Counted from the first letter of the stretch, positions 28,145 to 38,034 are shown. The stretch: 64,000 nt of DNA from Bacteroidota bacterium (GCA_024103355.1 JAGFIU010000016.1:36291-100290), one strand, 5' to 3'. Numbers and translations: made by a program. Notes: generated by a model not told the origin, from the sequence alone.

Positions 28145-29509
28145 GTGCAGCAACTTCTCAAAGAAGCAAAAGGATTATTCTTACTGAGTAAAGAGATACT
28201 CATTCAGTTGTTGCTTATTCTTCTTTCCTCATTTGGAGGAACTCTTGTTGCCATAACTGTTGTGTTAGGAATTATTTTATGGAATCTAAGTAAAAATAGA
28301 TTGGGTGATGCACTCATTCTCTTCTTGGTTATTCTCTTGTTTTCGGATAGTGTAATGCCAATGTTTGAACGAGCCGGTAATGCCAAAGAGTTTGTAGTTA
28401 TGATGTTGTTTGTATATATCATAACAAAAACAGAAAATCCAATCAAAAATTCTCTGATTAGTTACTTTTGGGCCTATCTCTTTGTGGCTCTACTCGGATT
28501 AGTGCTTGTTAATTTTGAATTTATTGGATTTCAGAAGTTGGTCTCTTACGGACTGATGATATTTATTGTTCCTGCTGCAGTATTGCACCTACTGAATAAA
28601 CCCGGGGGGATAGTTTTTTTAAGAAAACTTCTTTTTGTATTTGTGTTTCTCTACGGGTTGAGTATTTTGATGGCACAGGTTAATCCCGATGGATTTGCAC
28701 ATTTTGGAAGATTTAATGGTATTCATAGGAATCCCAATGGGGTGGGTATTTTCTCGGCTTTGTTTGTTATGTGTATTGCTTTGATAAGAGATAAATATCC
28801 TAAACTATTTTCAAATACAATGTTTTGGGCATTTATCGGGGTTTTTCTTATAACGATTGTTATAAGCTCTTCAAGAAGTGCATTATTGGCACTTATCATA
28901 TTTCTCATTTTCCGAACAGTCAGAATCAAGTTTTTCATGGGACTCGTCATTACACTCGTTATTGCTTCCTCGTATGCGGTTATAACAGTTTGGGTTGAAA
29001 AACTTATTATTGATTTTGGACTCCAATCAGAGTTTAGATTGAATACAATCTCTTATGCATCTGGAAGAATTTATGTTTGGGATGCATGTTGGCGTGAAAT
29101 TCAGAGTCATTATTGGTTGGGGTATGGGTTTACTTATGCGGAATATTCACATTGGGACCAAAAATGGTATGCTGAAATCCCTATGCTGATACATAACTAT
29201 GGAAATATTCACAATTCTTATCTCACTATTTGGCTAAATACCGGACTCTTGGGATTGGTAACATTCTTATCAGGATTGATTTATCTCGTTTTTAAAGCTC
29301 AGCGAAAATCCCCCTCAATTGCACCTATGTTCTTTGGGGCAGTGGTTATTGCTATTTTTGAGAGTTATATGGTTGCATCGCTTAATCCTTATACATGGCA
29401 GCTTTGGTTCGGATTTACGATTGCTGCTTTTACTCCAAAGAAGTTTATCAGAAAAACAAAAATCAGCAATACTAATATACCTTTGTCGTCAAATATCACA
29501 ACAACATAA
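28145..29509 (+). CDS. O-antigen ligase/polymerase-like membrane protein
   Basis: 454 residues starting at a GTG (28145); a near-consensus TAACTTCG box lies 8 nt upstream. About eleven hydrophobic helices, with a large periplasmic loop near residues 300-370 holding W-D-A-C-W-R-E-I-Q and YGNIHNSYLTIWLNTGL, the Wzy_C/WaaL-type signature in which H-N-x-(Y/F) marks the active loop. It should join or polymerise undecaprenyl-linked glycans at the periplasmic face. The stop codon overlaps the next start (TAATG), so it is coupled to the aminotransferase. Confidence 0.82.
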   Translation: MQQLLKEAKGLFLLSKEILIQLLLILLSSFGGTLVAITVVLGIILWNLSKNRLGDALILFLVILLFSDSVMPMFERAGNAKEFVVMMLFVYIITKTENPIKNSLISYFWAYLFVALLGLVLVNFEFIGFQKLVSYGLMIFIVPAAVLHLLNKPGGIVFLRKLLFVFVFLYGLSILMAQVNPDGFAHFGRFNGIHRNPNGVGIFSALFVMCIALIRDKYPKLFSNTMFWAFIGVFLITIVISSSRSALLALIIFLIFRTVRIKFFMGLVITLVIASSYAVITVWVEKLIIDFGLQSEFRLNTISYASGRIYVWDACWREIQSHYWLGYGFTYAEYSHWDQKWYAEIPMLIHNYGNIHNSYLTIWLNTGLLGLVTFLSGLIYLVFKAQRKSPSIAPMFFGAVVIAIFESYMVASLNPYTWQLWFGFTIAAFTPKKFIRKTKISNTNIPLSSNITTT

Positions 29510-30648
29510 TGAAGCCTATATCAATGGTTGACCTGCATGGTCAATACCTAAAAATCAAAGATGAAGTTCTCAAAGGAATTGAATCCGTTATTGACTCAAC
29601 TGCTTTTATCAATGGACCCGAAGTTCGCACATTCTCCAAAGAATTGGGGAAATATTTAGATGTAAATTATGTAATCCCTTGCGCAAACGGAACGGATGCA
29701 TTGCAAATTGCCTTGATGGCACTCGATTTAAAGCCCGGTGATGAAGTTATTATACCTTCTTTTAATTATGTTGCCCTGGCTGAGGTCGTGAAACTTTTAG
29801 GATTAAAACCCGTTTATGCAGATGTTCACCCAAGATTTTATACGCTAAACCCTAATTCTGTTAAACAAAAAATAACTGATAAAACTAAGGTTATTGCGCC
29901 CGTTCACTTGTTTGGGCAATGTGCTCCAATGGAACAACTGCTCAATATTGCTAAAGAATATAATCTCTATGTTATTGAAGACAACGCACAGGCAATAGGT
30001 GCCGACTATACTTTTTCTGATGGCACAATCAAGAAGGCCGGTACTATCGGTCATATTGGTACAACTTCCTTTTTCCCTTCAAAAAATCTTGGTTGCTATG
30101 GTGATGGAGGTGCCATCTTTACACAAGATTCAGTTTTAGGAGAAAAAATTAAATCGATTGCCAATCATGGTCAAAAAATAAAATATATTCATGATTTAGT
30201 GGGCGTTAACTCCCGTTTAGATACATTACAAGCAGCGATTTTATTGGCAAAGTTGCCTCATTTGGATGAATACAATACACAAAGAAATCAAGTTGCAGAT
30301 TTTTATGATGATGCCTTCAAATCTCTTAAACCATTTATAGAAACTCCCGAAAGGGCAGATTATTCCACCCATGTTTTTCATCAATATACCATGATTTTAA
30401 ATGGAATTGACAGAGAGAAATTCAAATCATATCTTGCATCAAAGAATATTCCTTCAATGGTTTATTATCCAATTCCAATTCATCAACAAAATGCATATAA
30501 AACAAATGAGGATCTTGCTGTTTCGGAGTTTTTGGCTTCTTGTGTAATATCATTGCCTATAAGCACAGAAATGGAAAAGGAACAACTTGATTATATTGCC
30601 GATAATATTAGTTCCTTTATTTCACAAGAAAGTTCTGAGAGAAAATAA
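29509..30648 (+). CDS. DegT/DnrJ/EryC1/StrS family sugar aminotransferase
   Basis: 379 residues. A PLP enzyme that aminates keto-sugar nucleotides. Seen: A-N-G-T-D-A-L in the cofactor pocket, ED-N-A-Q-A-I-G, and the lysine that binds PLP in F-F-P-S-K-N-L-G (K192), followed by G-D-G-G-A. The start MVDLHGQYLKIKDEV resembles enzymes for 3-amino sugars such as WbpE, but the substrate is not determined. It is directly coupled to the O-antigen ligase-like gene; no other sugar-nucleotide genes adjoin. Confidence 0.9.
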   Translation: MKPISMVDLHGQYLKIKDEVLKGIESVIDSTAFINGPEVRTFSKELGKYLDVNYVIPCANGTDALQIALMALDLKPGDEVIIPSFNYVALAEVVKLLGLKPVYADVHPRFYTLNPNSVKQKITDKTKVIAPVHLFGQCAPMEQLLNIAKEYNLYVIEDNAQAIGADYTFSDGTIKKAGTIGHIGTTSFFPSKNLGCYGDGGAIFTQDSVLGEKIKSIANHGQKIKYIHDLVGVNSRLDTLQAAILLAKLPHLDEYNTQRNQVADFYDDAFKSLKPFIETPERADYSTHVFHQYTMILNGIDREKFKSYLASKNIPSMVYYPIPIHQQNAYKTNEDLAVSEFLASCVISLPISTEMEKEQLDYIADNISSFISQESSERK

Positions 30649-30731
30649 TCAGAATAAAAAATGGATTATTCATCCAAATATTATAAGTGCTTTATTTATA
30701 ACACAATAATTTTACTGACCTTTGTCTTGGA

Positions 30732-31616
30732 ATGGACAGAAAAGAGTTTGTTAAATCATTAATATTTTCTCCCTTTCTCTTATGCACAATGAGAATGAAT
30801 GCATTAAATAGAGTTCACTCTTTTTATAAAAAAACTGAAAAGATGCCGGTTTTGTTTGTGGGTCATGGAAATCCTATGAATGCAATCGAAGAAAATGAAT
30901 TTGTAGAAGGCTTTAGAAAAATTAGTAAACAAATCCCTAAACCCAACGCTATTATTTGTATTTCTGCACATTGGGAAACCAAAGGAACTTTTGTTACTGC
31001 TATGGATTTTCCAAAGACCATCCACGACTTTGGAGGCTTTCCCAAAGAATTATATGAGGTGGAATACCCCGCACCGGGAAACCCTGAACTTGCCAAAGAA
31101 ACCCAAAAAATAATAACAAAATCAGAAATAGGGCTAACGCAACAATGGGGACTTGACCATGGCGCATGGACTGTTATCAAACATCTTTATCCTAATGCAG
31201 ATGTGCCGGTAATTGAAATGAGTATTGACTACACTAAGGATGCAAAATATCATTATGAGTTAGCAAAGGAATTGTCCGGTCTAAGAAAAAAAGGTATTTT
31301 AATTATTGGAAGCGGAAATATAGTGCATAACCTTCGGCTTGTTGCATGGGATAAGATTAACGAGAATTATGGATATGACTGGGCTATTGAAGCCAATGAC
31401 ACTGTTAGAAAGAGCATTATCAATAGAGATTTTGAAAAAATAGTTCATTATAAAACATTGGGCAGGGCTTTTGACCTGTCTGTTCCAAGCCCCGAGCATT
31501 ATTTGCCATTATTGTATGCATTGGCATTAGCAGAATCCAATGAAGAAATCAGTATTTTCAATGACAAAGCCATAGCAGGTTCATTGTCAATGACTTCTTA
31601 TAAAATTGGAAATTGA
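30732..31616 (+). CDS. DODA-type extradiol ring-opening dioxygenase (YgiD family)
   Basis: 294 residues. After a 38-residue N-terminal extension the YgiD/4,5-DOPA dioxygenase fold begins at MPVLFVGHGNPMNAIEEN. Metal-binding histidines are seen in V-G-H-G-N-P, I-S-A-H-W-E, L-D-H-G-A-W and S-P-E-H-Y-L-P. The extension (M-D-R-K-E-F-V-K-S-L-I-F-S-P-F-L-L-C) looks like a signal peptide or anchor, unlike the cytoplasmic E. coli protein; a shorter start at the internal Met 38 is also possible. Substrate unknown; the family opens catechol-type rings. Confidence 0.85.
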   Translation: MDRKEFVKSLIFSPFLLCTMRMNALNRVHSFYKKTEKMPVLFVGHGNPMNAIEENEFVEGFRKISKQIPKPNAIICISAHWETKGTFVTAMDFPKTIHDFGGFPKELYEVEYPAPGNPELAKETQKIITKSEIGLTQQWGLDHGAWTVIKHLYPNADVPVIEMSIDYTKDAKYHYELAKELSGLRKKGILIIGSGNIVHNLRLVAWDKINENYGYDWAIEANDTVRKSIINRDFEKIVHYKTLGRAFDLSVPSPEHYLPLLYALALAESNEEISIFNDKAIAGSLSMTSYKIGN

Positions 31617-31693
31617 TAAGCCATTTTTGAAAAATCAATAAATGCTCAGTCAGCAACTGTTTAGATGAATCTTCCGGTTAATAAGGGATAAGC

Positions 31694-33385
31694 TTATTCA
31701 ACAATAATTTTTCTATTGTCTCCGGTGTTTGTATTGATGAGAAAATAGATTCCCTTTTTCAAGTTAAGATTTTCTACTTTGAAATTTTCCGAATCGGTTA
31801 CTATCTCAGCAGTCAATCTTCCCATCATGTCATAGAGTTTGTATTGTGCAGGACTTGTGTTCTCGATAGTAAAACTTCCTTGTGAGGGGTTTGGATAAAC
31901 CTTGAATGTGTTGAAAATAGGGTCGTTTTCACCGGGCAGGTTCATTGTGTGAAAATCATTAAGGTCAAATGCAGCCCAAACGGTTTGAAAGGGGAAAGAA
32001 TTGTAATCTTTGGAACAAGTGCAGTAATAAGGTTTATAATTGCCTGTTATATCCGGGAAATAAACGATTGAGTGTAAGGCAGAGTTATTAACCAAAACAT
32101 TGGATTTTGTTATTAAAGATATAGTCTTACCATAAACCGAATAACCATTATTGACACCATATCCGTCACTTCCATAACCGTTAATGTAGTATCCCATAAC
32201 TTCACCGGTTTTACCATCTATTTTCCATTGATAGCTTAAATACGCATCGAGACCGACATTAATAAAATATTTTTTATTTGAGGGTTCGATTGTTAGTGTT
32301 TGACTCAACCCTTGTGAATTAAAGTTCAGCCACATATTGTCGTCATTATCAATGGTAAAGTCTCTATCATAGATGTTATCAATGAGTTTTATTTTCCATA
32401 TTAGATTGGAATTTGAATCCATATTGACAAAATTTCCATAAGAAGTTTTTGCAATATAACCTCCTGATTTTTTAAGTTTCATTTTTACAATCTTTTCTTG
32501 TGGGATTGAATTAGGATTAAAAAACAATGTCTTCTCAGTATTATCGAATATGAGGCTGTCTGAACTAATTGTGCATATTCTGTATTTGTCATACAGAAAT
32601 GATTTTATAAGCCAAAGATTGTTTTGTGTTTTGTTATAAACAAGGATGGAATCTGAGTTATTTGTGGCTTTTTGCCATTTGACAACATTGTTGTTCTTGA
32701 AAAAGCCGTAATAGATTGAAGATGCGGCTGGTACCAAATTGTCGTTTTTAATAAGGATTTTATTAGTACCTGCATAAACTAAATCGATAGTGCCTAAATG
32801 GTTATAGGATGAAACCAGTTCACCCGTATTTTTACTAATAGAGTAAATAAATCTTTTGCCTCCATAATATGAAAAACTATCTGTTGCTTGAGTTTCTCCA
32901 TTGATTACCAAAGGAATATTACCATAATCAAACAATAGTATCACTTTGTTCTCATATTCATCTACAAAGTACTTTATAGGCATTCTGTTAAAAGATGTAA
33001 CCCAGTCAAGAGTTCCGTCTATCTTATATTTAGAGAGAAAATAGCAATTCGCATAACCGTTGCCTGTCAATGATGTCAGTTCAGAAGGTTCAAAAGTTCT
33101 TGGTGAAGTTGAATTATCTGCAAAGGTAATTTGAGGTATAAGATTGGTGTTCTTTGTGGTTAATGTTAGTATGTAAATATCATTATTCTCATCGCTAAAC
33201 ATATCAATCGTATTCAAATAGGAATAGATGCCAGAGTTGTCCGGCTTGAAATTCAAACATGCCTTGCTCAATGATACAACATTAGGAACGGGTACTTTGT
33301 AATCAGGTCTTGTTTGCGAATAGCTTTTTTGAACGGTTAAAACAGTTATTAAACCTATGATAGTATATAATAGAGTCTTTTTCAT
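31694..33385 (-). CDS. Secreted protein with type IX (type A) sorting domain
   Basis: 563 residues with a signal peptide (1-23, ending SYSQ) and a C-terminal type A sorting domain (about 490-563: F-K-V-Y-P-N-P-S-Q-G-S-F-T-I, YKLYDMMGRL, L-K-K-G-I-Y-F-L). The middle 460 residues show repeated short beta segments with aromatic and Asn/Asp-rich turns, probably a propeller, but no known domain is recognised. It is exported through the type IX system and processed by PorU. Last gene of a four-gene minus-strand run, 12 bp after its upstream neighbour. Confidence 0.82.
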   Translation of the reverse strand: MKKTLLYTIIGLITVLTVQKSYSQTRPDYKVPVPNVVSLSKACLNFKPDNSGIYSYLNTIDMFSDENNDIYILTLTTKNTNLIPQITFADNSTSPRTFEPSELTSLTGNGYANCYFLSKYKIDGTLDWVTSFNRMPIKYFVDEYENKVILLFDYGNIPLVINGETQATDSFSYYGGKRFIYSISKNTGELVSSYNHLGTIDLVYAGTNKILIKNDNLVPAASSIYYGFFKNNNVVKWQKATNNSDSILVYNKTQNNLWLIKSFLYDKYRICTISSDSLIFDNTEKTLFFNPNSIPQEKIVKMKLKKSGGYIAKTSYGNFVNMDSNSNLIWKIKLIDNIYDRDFTIDNDDNMWLNFNSQGLSQTLTIEPSNKKYFINVGLDAYLSYQWKIDGKTGEVMGYYINGYGSDGYGVNNGYSVYGKTISLITKSNVLVNNSALHSIVYFPDITGNYKPYYCTCSKDYNSFPFQTVWAAFDLNDFHTMNLPGENDPIFNTFKVYPNPSQGSFTIENTSPAQYKLYDMMGRLTAEIVTDSENFKVENLNLKKGIYFLINTNTGDNRKIIVE

Positions 33386-33397
33386 AAAGCTAATTCA

Positions 33398-34609
33398 TTA
33401 ATATTTTTTATTGTATAAGAAACATTCTCCATCGGTATTACTTACCATCAGCCACATTTCTCCCTTCTCATAATACAATGATTTTGCTGATTTGAATATT
33501 TCAGGATAAAATTCGGGCAGTTGTATGTTACTCACTTGCCCGTTCTTTAGCAACATGGCTTTGAAAGGGTATGATGGGTTTAAAAGCTCAGTCTGAGCGG
33601 TCAAAATCATAGTTCCTTCTTCATCTTCAATAGGATATATTGTTTGAAACTTATAATAATATCTGTTGCTGGGTAAGTTGTCATAGGTTTTTACCAATTT
33701 GAATTTGAAAGTGTTCAAGTCAACTTGTATAACATACAGTTTTGTTTCTCCTCTTCCCATTAAATACAGAATATCCGGATTGTTTTTATATTGGTAATAG
33801 TCCCAGCTAAAATTTTTATCCCATTCAGGAAGGATGTCATGTATCTTCTTTGTAAACATGATATGCATTTCTCTAACGTTACCATATTTATCATCAGGAT
33901 TGGTTTGTGGAGATACAGCTGATAAAACAAACAATGCGGTATCATATTCCTTTCCTGTTGAAACAACAAAATATTGATTGTATTGAGAGTTTTTTCCTAT
34001 TGCAATATTTTCTAATGAGTTATTCGTCTTAATTATGAAATTATCTTCTTTTACGTTTCCATACTTGTATCCAATTTTACTTATGGGAGAAATGCTAGAA
34101 TTAGTCATATTTTCTTCTTCTTTAAAGATATCGACTTCCCCTACTCCTGTACCTTTAACATCAATCCAGATAGGGAAGAACCAACCTACCACATAAGTTT
34201 CTCCTAATGAGGTTTCATAAATAGGGTCAAATATGTTGGCTTCAGGAGATTGATAGTCATTACTTCTGTTGAATCGCCTAAGCATCTTTCTGTTCTTGTC
34301 CAATAACCACCTGTCCGAATCAATAAAAATTCCATTTCCTGAGCCAAAGTAATTGGGCATTTTGTATTGAGTGCCAAATAGAACATCAATCTCTCCTCCG
34401 GAGTGGCGGTGAACTTTAGACAAAAAGAGTTGATAATATTCCAAATCGTTATAAAAAACATTGTTTTTTCCTGAACCTATAAGTGTCCAACTGTTAAGTT
34501 CTTTTGCAGGTCCTTGATTCTTGTTATCATTACTGCCTACTTTCTTATCTTTTTTGCATGCAGATAACAATAGAATGCCTATCGCAAAAATGTATATTGA
34601 GTTTTTCAT
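33398..34609 (-). CDS. Lipoprotein of unknown function
   Basis: 403 residues. The lipoprotein signal is short and clear (MKNSIYIFAIGILLLSA then C, followed by KKDKK). The mature protein is rich in beta-type segments with W, Y and N. No family recognised; its length and spacing of strands would suit a propeller like its neighbours. The charged residues just after the Cys could act as a surface-export signal, but this is only suggestive. It sits between a TolB-like lipoprotein (13 bp) and a sorting-domain protein (12 bp), so it should share their transcript. Confidence 0.75.
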   Translation of the reverse strand: MKNSIYIFAIGILLLSACKKDKKVGSNDNKNQGPAKELNSWTLIGSGKNNVFYNDLEYYQLFLSKVHRHSGGEIDVLFGTQYKMPNYFGSGNGIFIDSDRWLLDKNRKMLRRFNRSNDYQSPEANIFDPIYETSLGETYVVGWFFPIWIDVKGTGVGEVDIFKEEENMTNSSISPISKIGYKYGNVKEDNFIIKTNNSLENIAIGKNSQYNQYFVVSTGKEYDTALFVLSAVSPQTNPDDKYGNVREMHIMFTKKIHDILPEWDKNFSWDYYQYKNNPDILYLMGRGETKLYVIQVDLNTFKFKLVKTYDNLPSNRYYYKFQTIYPIEDEEGTMILTAQTELLNPSYPFKAMLLKNGQVSNIQLPEFYPEIFKSAKSLYYEKGEMWLMVSNTDGECFLYNKKY

Positions 34610-34622
34610 TCTTTCAATTTAA

Positions 34623-35747
34623 TTAATTGTAATTTGCGCCTATACCAATATTCATACCCGATGCCGTTTCAAAGTTATCAGGTGATATTTCTGCTTTCAT
34701 TTTAGTTATCTTTGGATTTATCTCGTCAGTTATAATATAGAGATAGCTTTCTGCATATAAGATTTCGTTATTATTTAACCAAAAAGGTGCACAGTCAGAG
34801 TATGTACTTCTCATAACATCAATTTCATCACCAATAGTTAGGTTGGTTTTGTTAGTTCCGTTAAGTCCGCATGTATAAATACATGTTCTTTTCCCTTTGT
34901 TTGCAACATTCAGATTAATGCTGAAAGCAATTTTAGAACCGTTAGGAGAAAGGGTTATATACTTTGGAAAGCCTTCAGCTCCCACAATATTGACACTAAA
35001 ACTACTTGTTTCCTTATTGTCCAAATTATGAACATAAACGGAATCCTTATAGCTCCATGCAACTTTAGAATTGACTACATAATAATTGTCTTCACAATCT
35101 TTAAAATGTGGTAATTCGTAAAAGTCAACTACTTTTCCCAATTTTGGATCAATGATTACCATACAATTATTTTTGGGAGGGAATAAATTGTCCTTGCTAT
35201 ATACTTTACCGGAGACTATTAACCATTCATTGTTCTTGCTCCAACAAGAACGGGAAATTTTGTAAGGATCAATTAAGGTGTCAGTAGTGCTGTTTAATAA
35301 GTTAGTTTCAGCTCCCGTGCCTCCGTTGTCTGATACCTTTAAGTCATAGGGCCAAACGGTCTTTTGATAGACAACCGAGTTTTTGTCATACCATGAGATA
35401 TTGTTTATTACTTTGTATTCGCTCAACTCTTTAGTTGATACATTATAAATGCTATAAGAATATGGGGGAGTTTGCAGGTACATAATATATTTTCCATCAG
35501 GAGAAAAAATTGGATTTGAGTGAGTATTAAAGACATTGCCACTTTCTTCTGTACTGATTTTTGTAACTGCTTTTCCGGATGGATTACATATAAAAATATC
35601 GCCCATTTTGTTGTCCTTTGTACCGGTAAAGACAATTAACTTGTCACCCAGTTTATTATCGGCATCGTCTTTTTTGTCTTTTTTACATGCTTGAAATAAA
35701 ACAAGGAACCCCAAAATAATTCCGATTGTTCTGATTTTATATTTCAT
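34623..35747 (-). CDS. TolB-like beta-propeller lipoprotein
   Basis: 374 residues. Signal with lipobox (FLVLFQAC, followed by KKDKKDD). The mature part carries TolB/WD40-like blades: I-F-V/S-P-D-G-K-Y-I-M-Y, WSKNNEWLIVSGK, L-S-P-N-G-S-K-I-A-F-S and APFWLNNNEILYAE. Such propellers usually bind proteins. The acidic residues shortly after the lipidated Cys resemble the surface-lipoprotein signal of some Bacteroidota. Only 1 nt separates it from the ELWxxDGT gene upstream. Binding partner unknown. Confidence 0.8.
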   Translation of the reverse strand: MKYKIRTIGIILGFLVLFQACKKDKKDDADNKLGDKLIVFTGTKDNKMGDIFICNPSGKAVTKISTEESGNVFNTHSNPIFSPDGKYIMYLQTPPYSYSIYNVSTKELSEYKVINNISWYDKNSVVYQKTVWPYDLKVSDNGGTGAETNLLNSTTDTLIDPYKISRSCWSKNNEWLIVSGKVYSKDNLFPPKNNCMVIIDPKLGKVVDFYELPHFKDCEDNYYVVNSKVAWSYKDSVYVHNLDNKETSSFSVNIVGAEGFPKYITLSPNGSKIAFSINLNVANKGKRTCIYTCGLNGTNKTNLTIGDEIDVMRSTYSDCAPFWLNNNEILYAESYLYIITDEINPKITKMKAEISPDNFETASGMNIGIGANYN

Positions 35748-35748
35748 T

Positions 35749-37695
35749 TTATTTCTTGATTAATTTTTGTGATGTTGAATGAGTGTTATCAAGGATTATA
35801 TATAATCCGGATTCTAAATCGCTAATGTCTATTGTGTTTTGTCCTTTGGATAAAGTAAACTCCTTAATTTTTTGTCCGAGTATGTTGTTTATGGTAAAGG
35901 TAGTATTGTTATCAGAACATTCAATAATCAAATAATCATCAGCAGGGTTTGGAAAACAATTGATTCCGGATTCTGTTTTTTGATTTATTAAAATGTTGGC
36001 AAGAGGACTGAAAGACAATTTCATCAGTTCGCTTAGTCCTGTGACAAAAAAGAGAGAGCCATCATGAGGTATAATTTGTGTGTTGTCCGAAATCCATTTA
36101 TAATATTGAGTGTTCTCATACGCAACCTCGAACTTTGTCCTTGCATCGTTTAGAGCATAGAGAATATTTCCTCCGGAACCATTGATATTTGCTTTAATAA
36201 ATAATCTTCCGTTGTACACAAAGGAATTTCTAATATTCACCGCATTGCCGATATCTATTCCGGGAACAAACATTGTACCTCCTGCACTTCCGTCAGTTTT
36301 AATAACTCTGCCATACATATTGTTAGCGCCAACAAGACAATAAAGATTGTTATTTAAAACAAAATACTCACTTGGTGCTAAGCTGTTTGCACCCTCTACT
36401 AAATCTGTTACAATATGTGTACCTTGTGCTGTTCCATCTGAGACCCAAAGTTCATTGCCATGTATTCCGTCATCTGCTCCAAAATATAATTTTCCATTAA
36501 ATTCCTGAAATTCTGATATAGTCGAAAAAGCAGAATTAGCCCCGAGATTAATATCCTTGAACATTTTTGTGCCCACAACAGTTCCGTCAGATATCCATAA
36601 TTCGTTACCGTAACTACCGTTATTCCCAACAAAAAATATTTTATTGTTAAATATATAAGACTTAGAACTTGCTAAAAAGCCCAAACTGTAATTGTAATCT
36701 TTGCTTATTTTCCTAGTTCCCTCTTCGGTTCCGTCAGTATGCCAAAAATAAAAACCGCTTCCATCATCTCCCATAAAATATAATTCGTCTTTATAAGTAA
36801 AAAAGGAGTATGAACCCGTAGTACAATTACATCCCGCAATACCCGGATTAATATCCTTTACTATATGAGTTCCTATACTTGTTCCATCAGTTACCCATAA
36901 TTCCTCCCCATATTTACTGTTAATACCAAAAAAATAAAGTTTGTCTTTGTACTTATAATTTTTTGAGTCAAATTGTACGATGATTGAATCTTTTATTTTT
37001 TCAGTACCTTCATCAGTTCCGTCCGTAATCCAAAGTTGACACTCATCAATATTGTTATTGCCGGGACATGCCTTAATTAATACCTTATTGTTGATTGTCG
37101 CCATGCGGTCAAAAGCCAAATTTTGAGGAAAAATTGTGTCAAATTTAGTAATCAATTTTGTTCCGGTTGTTGTTCCGTCAGAAACCCACAACTTTTCGCG
37201 CACGCCTGATTTAACCGAACCGTTTTCAACCCAAAATGTATCTTTATCTTCTCTAAATAGAAAAAAATCATTAGTAGCTATCATGGAATGAAGAGGAGAG
37301 TTTGTAGCAGAGTATTTGAAGGATTTAACAGTATTGGTATTTTGAGTACCTGCTTCCGTTCCGTCAGATACCCAAAGCTCCCATCTACCGCTGTCTGCCA
37401 TTCTCCCAAAGAAAAATAATTTGTCCTTAAATATAACGTAGTCGTCAAAATTATCTAAATTAACAACTACTCCCTCGGGGCTTATTTTTTCGACTGTCAA
37501 ACCTGTTATCTGAGCATAACTTGGTTGAAATGAAATCAAAAGCAATAGTAGGCTCAAAAGATTGATTGCTCTTAAGCCAAATAACAATTTGAATCTTTTT
37601 GAAAAGAAATTAATATAAATGGTGCCAAACGTTTTTCTTGTTGCCATTAAATAATCTTGGTCATTAACAGTCTGTACTTTGATAAATCTATGCAT
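35749..37695 (-). CDS. ELWxxDGT-repeat protein with type IX sorting domain
   Basis: 648 residues from the ATG at 37695; a second ATG at 37647 is also plausible because the hydrophobic core of the signal lies at about residues 42-62. Seven copies of the ELWxxDGT motif (for example ELWVSDGTEAGT, QLWITDGTDEGT, ELWISDGTVVGT) plus a degenerate copy (VIKTDGSAGGT) recur about every 45-55 residues between 105 and 480, giving a propeller-like solenoid. The C terminus is a type A sorting domain (CFPNPADDYLIIE ... G-L-Y-I-I). Exported by the type IX system. First gene of the run ending at 31694. Confidence 0.87.
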   Translation of the reverse strand: MHRFIKVQTVNDQDYLMATRKTFGTIYINFFSKRFKLLFGLRAINLLSLLLLLISFQPSYAQITGLTVEKISPEGVVVNLDNFDDYVIFKDKLFFFGRMADSGRWELWVSDGTEAGTQNTNTVKSFKYSATNSPLHSMIATNDFFLFREDKDTFWVENGSVKSGVREKLWVSDGTTTGTKLITKFDTIFPQNLAFDRMATINNKVLIKACPGNNNIDECQLWITDGTDEGTEKIKDSIIVQFDSKNYKYKDKLYFFGINSKYGEELWVTDGTSIGTHIVKDINPGIAGCNCTTGSYSFFTYKDELYFMGDDGSGFYFWHTDGTEEGTRKISKDYNYSLGFLASSKSYIFNNKIFFVGNNGSYGNELWISDGTVVGTKMFKDINLGANSAFSTISEFQEFNGKLYFGADDGIHGNELWVSDGTAQGTHIVTDLVEGANSLAPSEYFVLNNNLYCLVGANNMYGRVIKTDGSAGGTMFVPGIDIGNAVNIRNSFVYNGRLFIKANINGSGGNILYALNDARTKFEVAYENTQYYKWISDNTQIIPHDGSLFFVTGLSELMKLSFSPLANILINQKTESGINCFPNPADDYLIIECSDNNTTFTINNILGQKIKEFTLSKGQNTIDISDLESGLYIILDNTHSTSQKLIKK

Positions 37696-37824
37696 ATCTC
37701 TGAAGTAGGGTTGAATTATTATGCAAATAATGAGCTATTTAGAGAAACAATAAATACGAAGTATTGCGTATTTTGAGAATATTGATTAAACCTAAACTTA
37801 TTAGCTCTCTAATAAGCAAAATGG

Positions 37825-38022
37825 TTATTTCTGCTTTATCTTTTCTTTGTTTCTCAATTTTCTCAGCCTAATAATAAAAAATAAAGAGGCAATAAGAAGT
37901 AGAAAAAATAACCATGTTTTGATGCTTGCTATACCGTTGTCAAGATAGGATACCGTTAATTCTACCACAGATACTGCAGCAACAAACATCCATAAAATTA
38001 AAAGAAACCAATTGGCTGTCAT
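37825..38022 (-). CDS. Small two-helix membrane protein downstream of lptC
   Basis: 65 residues with two hydrophobic helices (about 5-24 and 35-52) and a very basic end (RLRKLRNKEKIKQK), so the tail is probably cytoplasmic. It starts 12 bp after lptC on the same strand. Small membrane proteins of this kind are found beside lptC in Bacteroidota, which is the main argument that it is real. No function recognised. Confidence 0.6.
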   Translation of the reverse strand: MTANWFLLILWMFVAAVSVVELTVSYLDNGIASIKTWLFFLLLIASLFFIIRLRKLRNKEKIKQK

Positions 38023-38034
38023 CGGTGGTGCAAG

